Shown here piece by piece: positions 23,840 to 35,701 of a stretch of DNA of 64,000 nt. The number at the start of each line of letters is the position of its first letter. Positions within the stretch are counted from its first letter, which is position 1. The stretch comes from Paragyromitra xinjiangensis. Its lineage: Eukaryota; Ascomycota; Pezizomycetes; Pezizales; Discinaceae. Where the stretch lies: NCBI GenBank assembly GCA_038503065.1, contig JBCAMK010000018.1, positions 682,001 to 746,000 of the forward strand, written 5' to 3'. The translations under genes were made by a program, and so were the position numbers. The notes below the pieces were generated by a model that was not told where the DNA came from, made no database searches, and was given only the letters and a program-made list of their open reading frames with translations.

Positions 23840-23952
23840 AAATCTTTGACAGGGGGAACTTCGCTCGCTACTCTACGATAGCCCGCCGAAAAATTTCGCG
23901 AGTGCTACTTCGTCTTTAGAAGCCTTAGGATCAGTCCTATCTCATCACAACT

Positions 23953-26900
23953 ATGGCGGATAAACTCCTACAAGACGTCTATCGCAAGATAGAACGTGAG
24001 AAGATTTTGATGAACGGTGCTCGGGCCATGCGTAGCTCCACCGATAACGCGGCGGTTCAACAGCGGCTCGATAGCCAAATTCGCGAATTCCAAAGAAACT
24101 TAAGCTATTTGGAGGAGCGGTACAATGAGTTGCAGAACCGGGTTATGCAGACGGGCATGGAAAGTATGAGTATGGGCGATGGAGGTACGCAAAAATTGCT
24201 TTTCACCAAAAGGGACAATGACTTATTTCTGAGAAGGGAATTACGGAGGGGGGTATCAACAACCGCAACTGATGCCTCCGAAACCACCCTTTGCCGGCCA
24301 ACAGAAACCTAGAGCAAATTACTCAAAACTTGGTATGATCTATCGTGGGAATCATGTACCTAGGATACTTTCTGATTTCCTGGACAGATCTCATCAAATA
24401 TGATACTCCACATCTTGGGCCGCGCATTCAGTTAATGCTGTCGCAACTGGAATTCAAACTGAGTGTTGAGAAGCAGTACAAAGAAGGGATTGAGAAGATG
24501 GCGAAGTTGTACCAACTTGAAGGTGATCGTAAAAGCAGGCAAGACGCCGAAAGTAAGCGGATAGAAAGCAATCAGAAGATTCAGTTATTGAAACAAGCTT
24601 TAAAGCGATATGAGGATCTTCATGTCGATATGGATTTTGGGGACGAAGCAGATGGTATGTATTGGATCCCGAGTACGATGTGGAGAGGATAAGGTGCTGA
24701 TTGAAATAGACGACAGTATAAACTCTCCTAATATTCGTCGCCCTTTAACTGGTCGTCTGACAATCCGTGTCATCGCCGTCAAAGATGTGGACCATGCCAC
24801 TACATCACGTTTTGCTCGAGGTCCTGAAACTTTTGTGATCATCAAAGTGGAGGATATAGTACGGGTCAGGACAAAATCGACTCGGAATGATAAATGGCTG
24901 GACGAGAATCATGAGGTTGATGTGGACAAAGCCAATGAGATAGAAATGACCGTCTATGATAAGCCGGGAGATCACCCGATGCCGATTGGTCTGCTGTGGA
25001 TCCGGATATCCGATATTGCTGAAGATTTGAGGAGGAAAAAAATCGAGCAAGAAATCTCTGGCTCTGGGTGGGTGAGCGCAGAGACAATGGAGAACAGTGG
25101 GCCCCGGCCCGACGGAGGTGCATATGCCTATAACCAAGGGCTTCCAGGTCCTTCCGCTGCTGGGGCTGGTGGCGCGGGGCTATACGCCAATACTCAAGGA
25201 CGTCCCCAGGCACCCCAGCAAGCTGGAGCTTTGACTATCGACGCATGGTTTGCATTGGAGCCCGTTGGACAAGTTAATCTATCTTTGAGCTTTGGTAATG
25301 CTCCCAGGAAATGTGGATTTTTTGGAGTTGCTAATTTTTCGCAGCCAAATTCAACAAGAACAAGCGTCCGCTCGACGTTGGGCTTGGACGAAAAGGCGCC
25401 GTTCGTGCGCGTAAGGAAGAGGTACACGAAATGTACGGGCATAAGTTCGTACAACAACAATTCTACAACATTATGCGCTGTGCGCTTTGCAGCGATTTCC
25501 TCAAGTATTCTACGGGCATGCAATGCTCAGATTGCAAATACACCTGCCATAAAAAGTGCTATCCGAAGGTTGTCACGAAGTGCATATCGAAATCTAACGC
25601 GGAGTCGGACCCAGAGGAAGAAAAACTCAACCATCGCATTCCGCACAGGTTCGAACCCATGACAAACATGGGCGCAAATTGGTGTTGTCACTGCGGTTAT
25701 ATGTTGCCTGTCGGGAAGAAAAATGCTCGAAAGTGCACAGGTAGTTTACTTACTGGTGGTTCTAAGATGTACTGGAAGCTAACTTTAGAAAGAATGTGCT
25801 CTCACATGTCACGCTCAGTGCGCGCATCTGGTCCCTGACTTCTGTGGAATGTCTATGGAGGTTGCGAATCAGATACTCGGTGAGATGAAAAAGATGAGAA
25901 AGAAGTCCCTATTGGATAATACGGGGCCACCACGTGGAAGTATTCCACAATCACCATTATCTCAGCGACCTACTAGCGATCCATATGGGACAGGTATTGA
26001 CTCGCGAACCTCAATCCACAAAGAGCCACAGCGTCAAAGCCAACCTGCCTATGGTGCTCCATCTTCCCCCTCCTCTGTAGCGGCGGCTACTGCTGCGTAT
26101 GGTGCTGCTCAATCGCCCACCCGCACATCCCACCAGCAGCAGCAGTATCCTCCGCAACAACGGCCTCAAAACCAGAGGACAGATTCTACTGCGGCTGCGG
26201 CTGCGGCTTTGGCAAGTCAGCGGCCCCCATCGGTTCCTCCATCGCCTGGGGGATACGGAAGACAATCCACAGACTATTATAGTCGTCCCCCAGCTCCACC
26301 ATCGCCAATCGCCCAGAAATCGCCTATCAGCGAACTTCCTAGTTCAACTTACGTCCAAGGCTCTGATAATTATAATCCTTATGCAGAACGACCGTCACCG
26401 GTTCAACAGATGCAACCACCACCAAAGCCTTTACAGACTTCTAGTCCTGCTCCGCACGAAAGCCATCCTTATGCCCAGGCTGAAGCCAACAGAGTTAACC
26501 CATATGACCCACGGCAGTCGTCATACGCTGAGTCTCCGCCACCACCTCAGAAACAACAAGTACCACCACCGCCACCACCACAGTCACATACACCACAGCC
26601 ACAACCTCAACCTCAACCACAACCACAACCACAGCAACAACCACCACAACCACAGCCACAGCCACAACAACAACAGCAAGTACCACAAACGCAGATTGCC
26701 ACATTTCCTCCAAAAGGTGCTCCTCCTGCCGCTCCGGCTCAACGGCAGCAGAAGATCGGGTTGGATCATTTCAACTTTCTTGCTGTTCTTGGAAAGGGTA
26801 ACTTTGGTAAAGTGATGTTAGCAGAGACAAAGGCGACCAAAAAGTTATATGCTATAAAGGTTCTGAAGAAGGAGTTTATCATTGAAAATGACGAGGTTGA

Positions 26901-27865
26901 GAGTACGAGATCCGAGAAACGAGTTTTCTTGGTTGCCAATAAGGAGCGCCATCCTTTCCTGCTCAATCTACATGCTTGTTTCCAGACGGAGACTAGAGTA
27001 TACTTCGTCATGGAATATATTAGCGGGGGAGACTTGATGTTACACATCCAAAGGGAACAATTTGGAGCTAAAAGGGCACAGTGAGTATCCTTTTTTCATT
27101 TCTTTCTGAACGCTAATACTAATATGTTTTTCAAGGTTCTATGCCGCAGAGGTTTGCCTAGCATTGAAGTACTTTCATGAGAACGGAGTTATTTATCGTG
27201 ACTTGAAGCTCGATAACATCCTTCTCACGCTGGACGGGCACATTAAGATCGCGGATTATGGGTTGTGCAAGGAGAAGATGTGGTACGGCTCTACAACGAG
27301 CACCTTCTGTGGTACTCCCGAATTTATGGCGCCGGAAATTCTCATGGATAAGCGTTATGGTCGTGCGGTTGATTGGTGGGCGTTTGGTGTTTTGATCTAC
27401 CAGATGTTGCTTCAACAGTCGCCATTCCGAGGGGAAGACGAGGACGAAATCTACGATGCTATCCTTGCAGATGAACCCTTGTATCCGATTCATATGCCAC
27501 GCGACTCAGTATCGATTTTGCAGAAGCTTCTGACGAGAGAGCCTGAGCTACGTCTTGGTTCTGGTCCTACGGATGCCCAGGAAATCATGTCCCATGCGTT
27601 CTTCCGCGACGTAAACTGGGATGATATTTACCATAAAAGGATACCACCTCCCTTTAAACCCCAGATTACGTCTGCCACCGACACGTCCAATTTCGACCAA
27701 GAGTTTACCAGTGTTACGCCAGTTTTGACACCTGTGCATTCCGGTAAGCTGATTACGCCAGTTATTTTCTATGTGCTAGCTGACACGTGTTCCTTTTGTT
27801 TAGTCCTCACCCAGGCGATGCAGGAGGAGTTCCGCGGGTTCTCTTATGTGCACGACTTTGTGTGA
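23953..27865 (+). CDS. PKC1: Protein kinase C (cell wall integrity kinase)
   Basis: The fungal Pkc1 that receives Rho1 signals and activates the cell-wall-integrity MAP kinase cascade. Eight exons: 23953-24184, 24234-24332, 24388-24654, 24710-25294, 25345-25740, 25793-27080, 27136-27743 and 27804-27865, encoding 1,178 residues. Domains in order: HR1 at about 1-75 and HR1 at about 115-195 (Rho binding); C2-like about 205-335; C1 zinc fingers at about 426-474 and 495-544 with all His/Cys ligands; a disordered Pro/Gln linker; kinase from about 849. The kinase has [35 protein letters not shown] and a C-terminal hydrophobic motif [10 protein letters not shown]. The DFG triad reads DYG, as in fungal Pkc1. 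The eighth exon supplies only the last 20 residues, including that phosphorylation motif. Every splice junction closes in frame. Confidence 0.96.
26566..26690 (+). repeat. CCACAA/CCACAG-type microsatellite encoding a Pro-Gln tract
   Basis: A simple repeat within PKC1 exon 6 translates to alternating Pro-Gln dipeptides followed by Gln runs, in the linker between the C1 and kinase domains. It is likely to vary in length between strains. Confidence 0.8.
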
Positions 27866-30800
27866 TATAGCGAGCGACCGAGCGTTGATAACGATAGGGA
27901 TACAAAAGTAGTGTTCTTTAAAATTAAGGGGTCAAGTTTATGTGCACGTTATTTTTTCAAATCCTTTTTCTTATCTTAGGCGTTGTTTTACTATGCGAGA
28001 CAAAGATCTTATACGAACCGCTAGTTCGGGCTTGTTGTTGGATTCCGTTCTGTGAAGTAATCGGGTGGTGTGAGGGGGTAGGAATGAGGTCATGTTATAA
28101 CGAAGTGACGGGGCATGATCAATGGGAAGCATGGGGATGTGTGTGGGTAGGCATTTGTTTTGTACTTTCTTTATATCTTTTCCGTTACTTCCTTTCGCAG
28201 TATCTCTCACTGTTCTTTCTTTCCCTCTTCACTTCCCCTTCCTTCCTCCCTTTCCCTTCCATTCACCCTCCACTTTCCCAATGTTTGCGTTCTGTTAAAT
28301 TTCAGCAACCATTTTCCTGTGTATTCGAGTCGAGTTTTCTCACCAAGAAGGGCCTTCTTCACTGCCGTATCTTAACTGAAGGGACACATAATGTATCTTA
28401 CATACCACAATGCTAAGCTCAAGTTCAGCAAGAAACTTGATTGCGTAGTGAGCTACTAGTGACTGTCCTAAGCACAAGGGCTTCGATTGATCCTCTAGAT
28501 CATGTTGGTTTTCTTCAGTTTTTGCAGGCTTGAGGTGAAATCATGCTAGGTAGAATTTGTGTCGTAAAATATCACTCGGATTTCGGACATGAGCTTAACT
28601 CCTGATGTCTTTTCTTAAGCCCTAAGATGGCCTGCGGCCGTACGTATCAAGAGCTAATTGGACAGGGGGGGGGGTTGTGGATGAGATATGGGATGAAGTT
28701 GGTGAGATCCCGATGTTTTACTCCATAGGTCGGGAATATTCGTTAGCTGTAGTGCATTTTAGAACGCTCTTCTACCTTCATAAATATAGCCAAGGTTTCG
28801 CACGTTAAGGTCTTAGAGTAGTCTTTTCGCATTTGGCCGTGTCTAATTGCACGCGCCGAAGTAAGCTCAAGAGTCCTAGATTCAGCGGAGGGGAGCCTTT
28901 CGAGCGCCTGGAGGGTTGGGGCACATATGGGGTGGTATTCACCTGCGCTAAGATCTTCACTTCTTGTCTAGAATCAAACTATTTATATTTGGCTGGGTAT
29001 TGGGTACATGTAGTCTTGTGCCCAGGTCCTAGCGCGCAGCCGTAGATAGTAGGGATGGAGACGAGCCTAGGGTTTAAGTGGCATAGCGAGGCCTAGAAAC
29101 CAAGCTCAAATGCCGGAATGGAGCGAGAGAGTATTTATTATAGGGAGTACACGATCGTATAGAACCTATGAGAAGTGCTTTAGGGGTTTCCAAAGACCAA
29201 GTTTGATGGGTATGTGTTATTCCCAGGGTTTTCCACTTTCCATCATGCTGATGTCTCATTCTACCAACGCTAGTTTTTTTCTTGCCTCGTGATTCTACAT
29301 GTAGATATCTAGGGTACCTGAGTAATTGTACACCTCTCAACTATCGATTCTACCTTGCAAGTTTTTGTTTTTTTCTAGTATTGAATAATGGCTTTCCAAA
29401 CCCTACATATATCTCATATTGCTTTTTCATGCCAACCTCAATGCTATACCATCAATGCACTTTTAATAATGCGTCACACCTTGCCATATGTGTGTTTTCC
29501 CGTGAAGTGCTTCAAGCCAGAGATTTGGGAAGAAATGGTCCTCACACATAAGGTAGCTCCGCTCATTAATATATCTTTGGCCCAATAGCCAAGTCCCTTC
29601 CCTGTGGCTCCGACTATCTTAAACTCGTTTCTTGGACCTTCACTGATATTCTGTTCTTGCTCTGCAGGTCAAAGCTATACTGGACATAAATAGAATTCTC
29701 TTAGGCAATGGAAATGAATTCCTTAGCCTCCAACAGAGGAATGAGCCCTTTAGCGATGTTCTTATCAGAGACGGACCCCTAAGATGTGAGATACCCTTTC
29801 GTATTTAGACCCTACTAACTTTGCTGCTCTGACCTACTTGCTATTAAAGCTATGATGTTTGAAGCTGGCATTCGTAGGCCAGTCTTTTACATGGCTGAGG
29901 GAGCTACTCCTATTATTACCTTCTATCCTAAGGGTGGTGCTCGACGAGGCCGAAAGTTTGCGCAGGATGGAGTTTGGTTTTTCGAAGGAGGCTCGGGAGA
30001 GGGCGAGGATGGGGATGGGGATGAGGATGATGAGGAGGAGAATGAGGATGAGGAGAATAATGATGATGAGCAAGAAGATAAGGGCGCTGATGTACATAGA
30101 CCAGTCCCTCACATGGCTTAGGGAGCTACTTTTATCATTGTCTTCTACCGTAAGGGTAGTGATCAACGAGACTAAAAGTTTGTACAGAACGGGGTTTGGT
30201 TTTGCGAAGGAGACTGGGGAGAGGGAGAGGATGAGAGAGAGGGCAAGGATGAGGGAGAGGAAGCTGGGAGCGTTGGGTTTTTGGATGATTTCACTGGGGC
30301 CAAGGCAGATAGAATTCTGAGAAGGAAGGCGAAGGTATCTCCTTTTTCAGAAGTTATTGTGGATTCACGTATTACTACTATACTAAGCGATTGGGTTTAG
30401 ATATCGAAATTCAGCAAATCGTTGCTCAAAGTTAGAAAGTATTCCAGGTGGGTGGTTGTGAAGCATGGGACGTGAGGGTTATGACGAAATTACTCGCTGT
30501 GTTCTCCTTAATTCCTGGGAGCTTCAAATGGGTGTTAAGTGCTCGGGATTGCTTCGTCTACTCATTATAAGCAACAGCTGGAAACTGGCGAGTGATGGAT
30601 CATGGGCTTTGTGTAACACCATTGGCACTGATTTCCAGCCTTCCAACATCAGTTACACAAACGACCAACAGCCATAGAACCTCGTCTAAGGGTGCCCCCA
30701 AGCCAAATTAATCCTTTATTCGTTATAGTCCTAAGAACCTGACTACCTTCTCCAAAGTCACGTGCTTTATGTTAATGTTGCGGCCGAATGATAACCCGTG

Positions 30801-31724
30801 ATGCTTGTATGGCAAGACGAGTGATATCACGTGCAATAATTTCCGGACACAAACGCAAACACATTTTACCTGGTTGTTCTCGATAGGTGAGAAATATTAG
30901 GTTAGGACATTCTTGGCAGATCCATATCCACATCTATATACATAAATTCATGTATATCAAAGATAGGAACGTCATGGTCTCGTCAATATAATAACCTCGC
31001 GTGGTTCCAAATCCGAATACATATAACTCTCCATGTTGTACCCCTCCGATACAAATTATTGGACTAGGGTAAGAAATGTATAAATAAAGCATAAAAAAAG
31101 ATTTCCTCCCCTTCCCAAGGTATCATAATGGTAACGCTGTAATCCAACTCATCACGGGTCATGAGCAATGACGAAAACAAAGAAAAAAAACCAACTTTAA
31201 TCCCAATCCTCCGAACACCTGCCCAAGAAAGGAAAAGTACGGGACAAAAGAAATAAAGGAAAGAAAGCTTCCAAGTAAATATTATGTAAGTATAAACAAA
31301 GAATAATGATAGGAACTACATAAGTATCGAAAAAGCCAAAAGTGGGGGGGACTCTGCGTGGAAACGCTACAAATATAAAAATCAAATTCATAAATTCGTA
31401 AGATGATGGAAAAAAAGTCTCAAACGCTCCTCCGGTTTCGTGAATGTGGTTAAGATGACCTCAAATCGACGGTGGACGCTCGAAATGACCCAGAAAATCG
31501 GCAAAAAGAGATTAGTTGTACCCAGGTAGGGAAAAAAGGCCGCTATAGTCGCACGAAATCATGAAGTTGCATGGGGCCGATACCGTTGAAATAACAGAAT
31601 CCACACTTAGGAGTTAGGGAAGAAAGAACATAAGGAGTTCTTTCTGCACATCGATGAGAATCCCCTCTACTGTACCTAAACAACGAGCGAACGTGTATGA
31701 AGTATCACAGTAGATGCAGAAGCA
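27866..31724. other. Gene-poor region with decayed duplicated sequence
   Basis: About 3.9 kb. Positions 27866-28440 are pyrimidine-rich and probably include the PKC1 3' untranslated region. A G-run is near 28665. Two diverged copies of a segment of about 135 bp lie at 29874-30010 and 30096-30231. At 29669-29808 a short open stretch follows a TCTGCAG acceptor-like site and contains a BTB-like fragment (NEPFSDVLIRDG); this could be chance or a relic. From 30700 on the sequence is AT-rich without genes. Confidence 0.45.
29874..30231. repeat. Diverged tandem duplication
   Basis: The segment at 29874-30010 (starting CGTAGGCCAGTCTTTTACATG) recurs at 30096-30231 with about 80% identity by eye and an offset of 222 bp. 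The spacer is a GAGGAT/GATGATGAG low-complexity run. The source is unknown; both copies contain stops in most frames. Confidence 0.7.
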
Positions 31725-33335
31725 TCAAGCATCCTCGTCGCTATCAACTTCCTGTCTCTTGATCCTCGTCTTTGCTTGCCACGCATGCATCCCTTCCGCT
31801 TTTACGGGTTTCTTCAGCCCGTTATCGTCGTAGAAATCGATGCGTTCTAGCTCGTCATCACGGGCCGCAATCACAAGGAGTGCAATCTGCCATTAAACGC
31901 CAAATATTAGTCTCTGTCTAATAGAATATATGGAGATGAAAACTTACCCCGACTGCGTTCCAAAAATCCAAGGTAACATCCGAAAAATCAACTACAAGCA
32001 ATGTACGAGTGGGAGCATCCTCGGCCCTTGCGTCAAGTGTGATCAAAGCAACTACACAGCCGGCTACGGCGAGACCATAGACGGTCGAGGAAGTGGCAGG
32101 GTCACGTGGGCAGCCCTCCTGTAGAAGACGGGCTTCTTCGGCGCGGAATTCTACAGCAAGGTCTCGTAGTTTCTGCAACAAAGAAAAGTATTAGTCCGCT
32201 TAGGCTTTGCAAACGAGCTGGTGGATTTACCTTATCCATTCGATGCTCGCAGTGCTCAGCGCCTTTTTCTTGTGATGAGGAGATCGCAATGAGAGGTTGA
32301 ATGTGTTTCCCATCTTCTTACTGTCAGTACAGACCTTTACCCCTACACTAATAACGGACCAATCATACCTTGCTTAGCATCATCGATGCTCCACTGAATA
32401 TACTTTCTCATGCTTAATAAAATCTTACTCTCTGCGTCCTGGTCCGTCTCCAGTTTTCCCCTCACCGCAGCTCCGAGATTGACAACCGCCTGAAACGCCG
32501 CTGTCGCATTGAATGTTCCATCTAGTGTCACAGCCTCAATGTGCGCGGGATCATCCGGCCCCGTAAACAAATTATCTGGCATTGTCGCGAAATCCACTTG
32601 CCAATGCGCCGGCATCAGCGGCTCCAGTCCGCGTTTTCGAATATGTTGAAATAGTGCCGCTTCATGCACGCTGAAGCCGTCGCGGAGGAGCTCGGCAAAT
32701 TCTTGGCTATCCTGCTCAGTGTTATTACTGGTGACTGAGCCTTCACGGACAACCGAGCGCTCCGGTTCTGGGGCAGGGAGTGAGAGACGGGGTCGGCGCT
32801 TTTGTTGGGGAGCAGGGCCAGCAAGTGGGAGTGTTGTGAGCGGTACGGAGGTGGGGGGTAGCGGTAATTCCTCCTCCGTAAACGATTCCTCCTTCAGTGG
32901 ATGGACTTTGGGGCTGCGGTCTGTGACAGGACCGTCGCTGATGCGGCGCGCTCGGACGAGAGGGGAACGAGGGAGGGAAGAGGAACGTTGGGCTTTTGGG
33001 GAGCCTTGTCGGATAGAGTTGCGGGATCGTTTTCGGAGGGGAGAGGTGATTCCATTTTCCCCGGCGCCGGAAGATGAACGAGGACGCTTGGAGGAGACGG
33101 TAGGACGTTCGTAAGTGTCTAATAAAGCGGGTTTAGAGTTAGGGCTTGGTTCTTCGGCCTTGATTTCGAGTTTTGATCCAGGACTGGATTCGAGCTTTAG
33201 TTTCGGTTGTGTTGGGAGCTTTGGGTCGGGGGTTTTTTCTTCAGGTCTTGGTGATTCCCGTATTTCGAGTTGCGCGGTAACTCGAATCTCCGCTGGCTCT
33301 GCAGCTGGTTTTCGGGAAAACATTTTGGCCCACAT
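31725..33335 (-). CDS. Uncharacterised, probably nuclear protein
   Basis: A 478-residue protein in four exons: 33335-32369, 32313-32231, 32172-31948 and 31886-31725. All junctions are in frame, with donors GTATGA, GTAAAT and GTAAGT. The first 200 residues are disordered, basic and Ser/Pro-rich, with NLS-like patches (SSKRPRSSSG, LRKRSRNS, QQKRRPRLS). Residues about 215-340 look folded and helical (DSQEFAELLRDGFSVHEAAL, WQVDFATMPDNLF, FQAVVNLGAAVRGKLE). The C-terminal part resembles a small alpha/beta fold (YGLAVAGCVVALITLD, TRTLLVVDFSDVTLDFW, IALLVIAARDDELERIDFYD) and ends in a basic/acidic tail (TRIKRQEVDSDEDA). I do not recognise the family. Basic patches and the KR-rich tail suggest the nucleus (inference). 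It is divergent from ALG3. Confidence 0.75.
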
Positions 33336-34116
33336 CGTGAGGAGATGGACTGATTGGGGGGGGGGGGAACGTGCTGACGGATGTGTGCAGGGTCTGAAGC
33401 TAGGGGTGGGGTTGATGGTGATGACGATGACGATGACGGATAGTGGTAGTAGTGCTGGTTGTCGGTTCTTGGGAAATGTGGGAGGGTGTGCGGGGAATAT
33501 GGGCGAATTGAAGACGAGGATGGATGGATGATTGGGATGTACCTGGAGGGTTTAAGGTAGGTGATGAGGCTCTGCGGGGGGTGATGACTCGGGACTTGGA
33601 GAAGAAGGACAGAAGGAGGGGAAACAAGGTATTTTAAACGTCGTCTCTGTAAGTAACCGCTGCAACAGAAGAGGCGGCTAGACGAAGGTGTTGGTTGCAG
33701 ATGTTTTGCTGGCAAGACAAGCAGCAGAAACAATATCAAACACGATCGATTCCTGTTGGAGATGGAGGGCCCAGGCAGGCCGTGAAGGTGGTGATGGTGA
33801 AGGTGATGGTGATGATTATGATTACAATTCAGATTCCATCAATTCGTGGCAGTCTCAACGGCCCTGGGCTCATCTCCCCACGAAGGCTTCCTTCCCCTTG
33901 CAGCAACTAGCAGATTAATCGTTGACGTGGCTGGCTGTAGATATCACAATGTCCCTGCCAAGATATGCCAACTTGTAGACGAGCAAACCCCAGACAGACC
34001 CCGGGAATAGATCCGCCAATAGTTGAATCCGTCCTTGGCACTCATGTACCTAATAACTATCGTCCTCTCTCCTCTTCGACTTGTAGGGTAGATCGAGAGC
34101 TCTCACTCGGACGATC
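33336..34116. promoter_or_regulatory. Divergent promoter region
   Basis: 781 bp between the starts of the uncharacterised gene and ALG3. It contains a G-run of nine at about 33356-33368 and GATGGT/GGTGAT microsatellite stretches at about 33415-33440 and 33785-33815. No gene is supported. Confidence 0.45.
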
Positions 34117-35581
34117 ATGGACCTCATTAAATCCGTCTTTTCATTCGCCTTCAATTCCCATTCGCGTTTCCCACGATGGCTCCTCCCCCCACTGCTTCTC
34201 GTCGAGGCTGTCCTCTGTGTCGCCATAATCCTCAAAGTCCCTTGTAAGCACCACTGAAATCTGTCCTCGAGACTCCCGAGATTCCAGTCCCTCCCCCACT
34301 AACAATGCCCACCAGACACCGAAATCGACTGGAAAGCGTACATGGAACAAGTCGCGCAATACCAAGCCGGCGAACGTGACTACGCGCTTATTAAAGGAGG
34401 AACAGGACCACTAGTCTACCCAGCCGGTCACGTTTACATCTACTCGTTCTTGCACGATCTCACGAACCAAGGAAAGAACATATTGACAGGGCAATGGGTA
34501 TTCATGGGATTATATTTGGCAACTCTGGCAGTTGTAGTGCTGTGTTATCGTGAGGCTAGAGTACTACTTCACCACCTGTCACATAGTAGCAATTACCTGA
34601 TTCTTGAGCGCCGTAGGCACCACCATACATCCTCCCACTCCTCATCCTCTCAAAACGTCTTCACAGCATCTACGTGCTCCGTCTCTTCAACGACCCGTTC
34701 TCCATCTTCCTTCTCTTTGTCGCTGTTTACTGCTGGCAGAAGCGACAATGGACGCTGGGCTCGGCTGCATACTCGCTCAGTGTTGGCGTCAAGATGAATA
34801 CGCTCCTTGTGCTCCCGGCTGTGGCAGTAATGTACCTGCAGGCTGTTGGTCGCGATAAAGCACTGAAGCAGGGGTTGATCATGGGACAGATCCAGTTCCT
34901 CCTCGGCACACCGTTTCTGAGCAAGGCCCCGATGAGCTATCTTACAAGGGCGTTTGAGTTTACTCGGGCGTTCTTTTTCAAGTGGACTGTGAATTGGGGG
35001 TTCGTAGGCGAGGAGTTGTTCTCGAGTAAGAAGTTCTCGCTGGGACTACTAGCACTGCACGCAACGTTACTGTTTGTGTTCGTTGCTACGAGATGGAAAA
35101 AGTCCACCCTCCTCAGGAATGCTTAGATATGAGTTTAGTACTAATATTTCACAGACCTTCACAACGAAAACTTCCTTCTTTCGTCTCCCTCATACTTACC
35201 CCAGCAGTTGGTCTTGAAGAGCGCCAGATCAGCGCCCGTGTAACATCTCGTTACATTCTCACCTCAGTCCTCACCGCAAACGCAATCGGTATGCTTTGTG
35301 CACGGTCTCTCCACTACCAATTCTACTCCTGGCTGGCCTGGGGTACACCTTATATTCTTTGGAGAAGCAGATTTGGGCCCTTGTGGGTGGGTGGTATATG
35401 GGCAGCGCAGGAGTGGGGCTGGAATATCTATCCCAGCACGAATGAGAGCTCGGCGGTAGTAGTTGGGTGTCTAGCAGTGACGGTAGCGGGGGCTTGGTTG
35501 GGGAGTAGAGGGGAGGTGGAGAGAGAGATAGCGTTAGAGGATGATGATAGTGAAGATGAGGGAGAGAAGAAGAGGGCATAG
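34117..35581 (+). CDS. ALG3: Dol-P-Man:Man5GlcNAc2-PP-dolichol alpha-1,3-mannosyltransferase
   Basis: An ER membrane enzyme that adds the first luminal mannose to the N-glycan precursor. Four exons: 34117-34243, 34316-34560, 34617-35101 and 35155-35581, giving 427 residues. Family motifs: [12 protein letters not shown], the [19 protein letters not shown] region, [43 protein letters not shown] and [15 protein letters not shown] with several hydrophobic membrane spans. The start is an ATG followed by [13 protein letters not shown] and a Leu-rich helix. Intron 3 uses the unusual donor GTCCAC (35102) but has an excellent branch TACTAAT and acceptor CACAG; splicing gives RWKKPSQRKLP, as the family requires. 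The stop lies 120 bp from that of the converging EIF1AD gene. The C-terminus is acidic with a terminal KKRA. Confidence 0.94.
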
Positions 35582-35701
35582 ATTGAGGTTCCTTTTGGTT
35601 GGGCGGGTTTTGGTAACATATAGAGCTACAGACGGCAGCAGTAATATAAGCCGTTTTCTTGTTTTCTTTAATTTTTTTACTTGCCTGTTGATATAATACC
35701 G

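Larger units (their letters stand above)
21236..23952. other. Gene-poor intergenic region
   Basis: About 2.7 kb between REV7 and PKC1, which are divergent. No convincing coding sequence; stops are frequent in all frames. A REV7-side ACGCGT box is at 21311-21316. A segment near 22765-22800 looks faintly tRNA-like but does not fold as one. A double telomere-type motif lies at 23828-23839 just before PKC1. Confidence 0.5.

Noticed and set aside
29834..30166. Apparent membrane helix of Ile/Leu residues on the minus strand
   Set aside because: It is just the reverse reading of the GAT/GAG simple repeat and sits inside the decayed tandem duplication.
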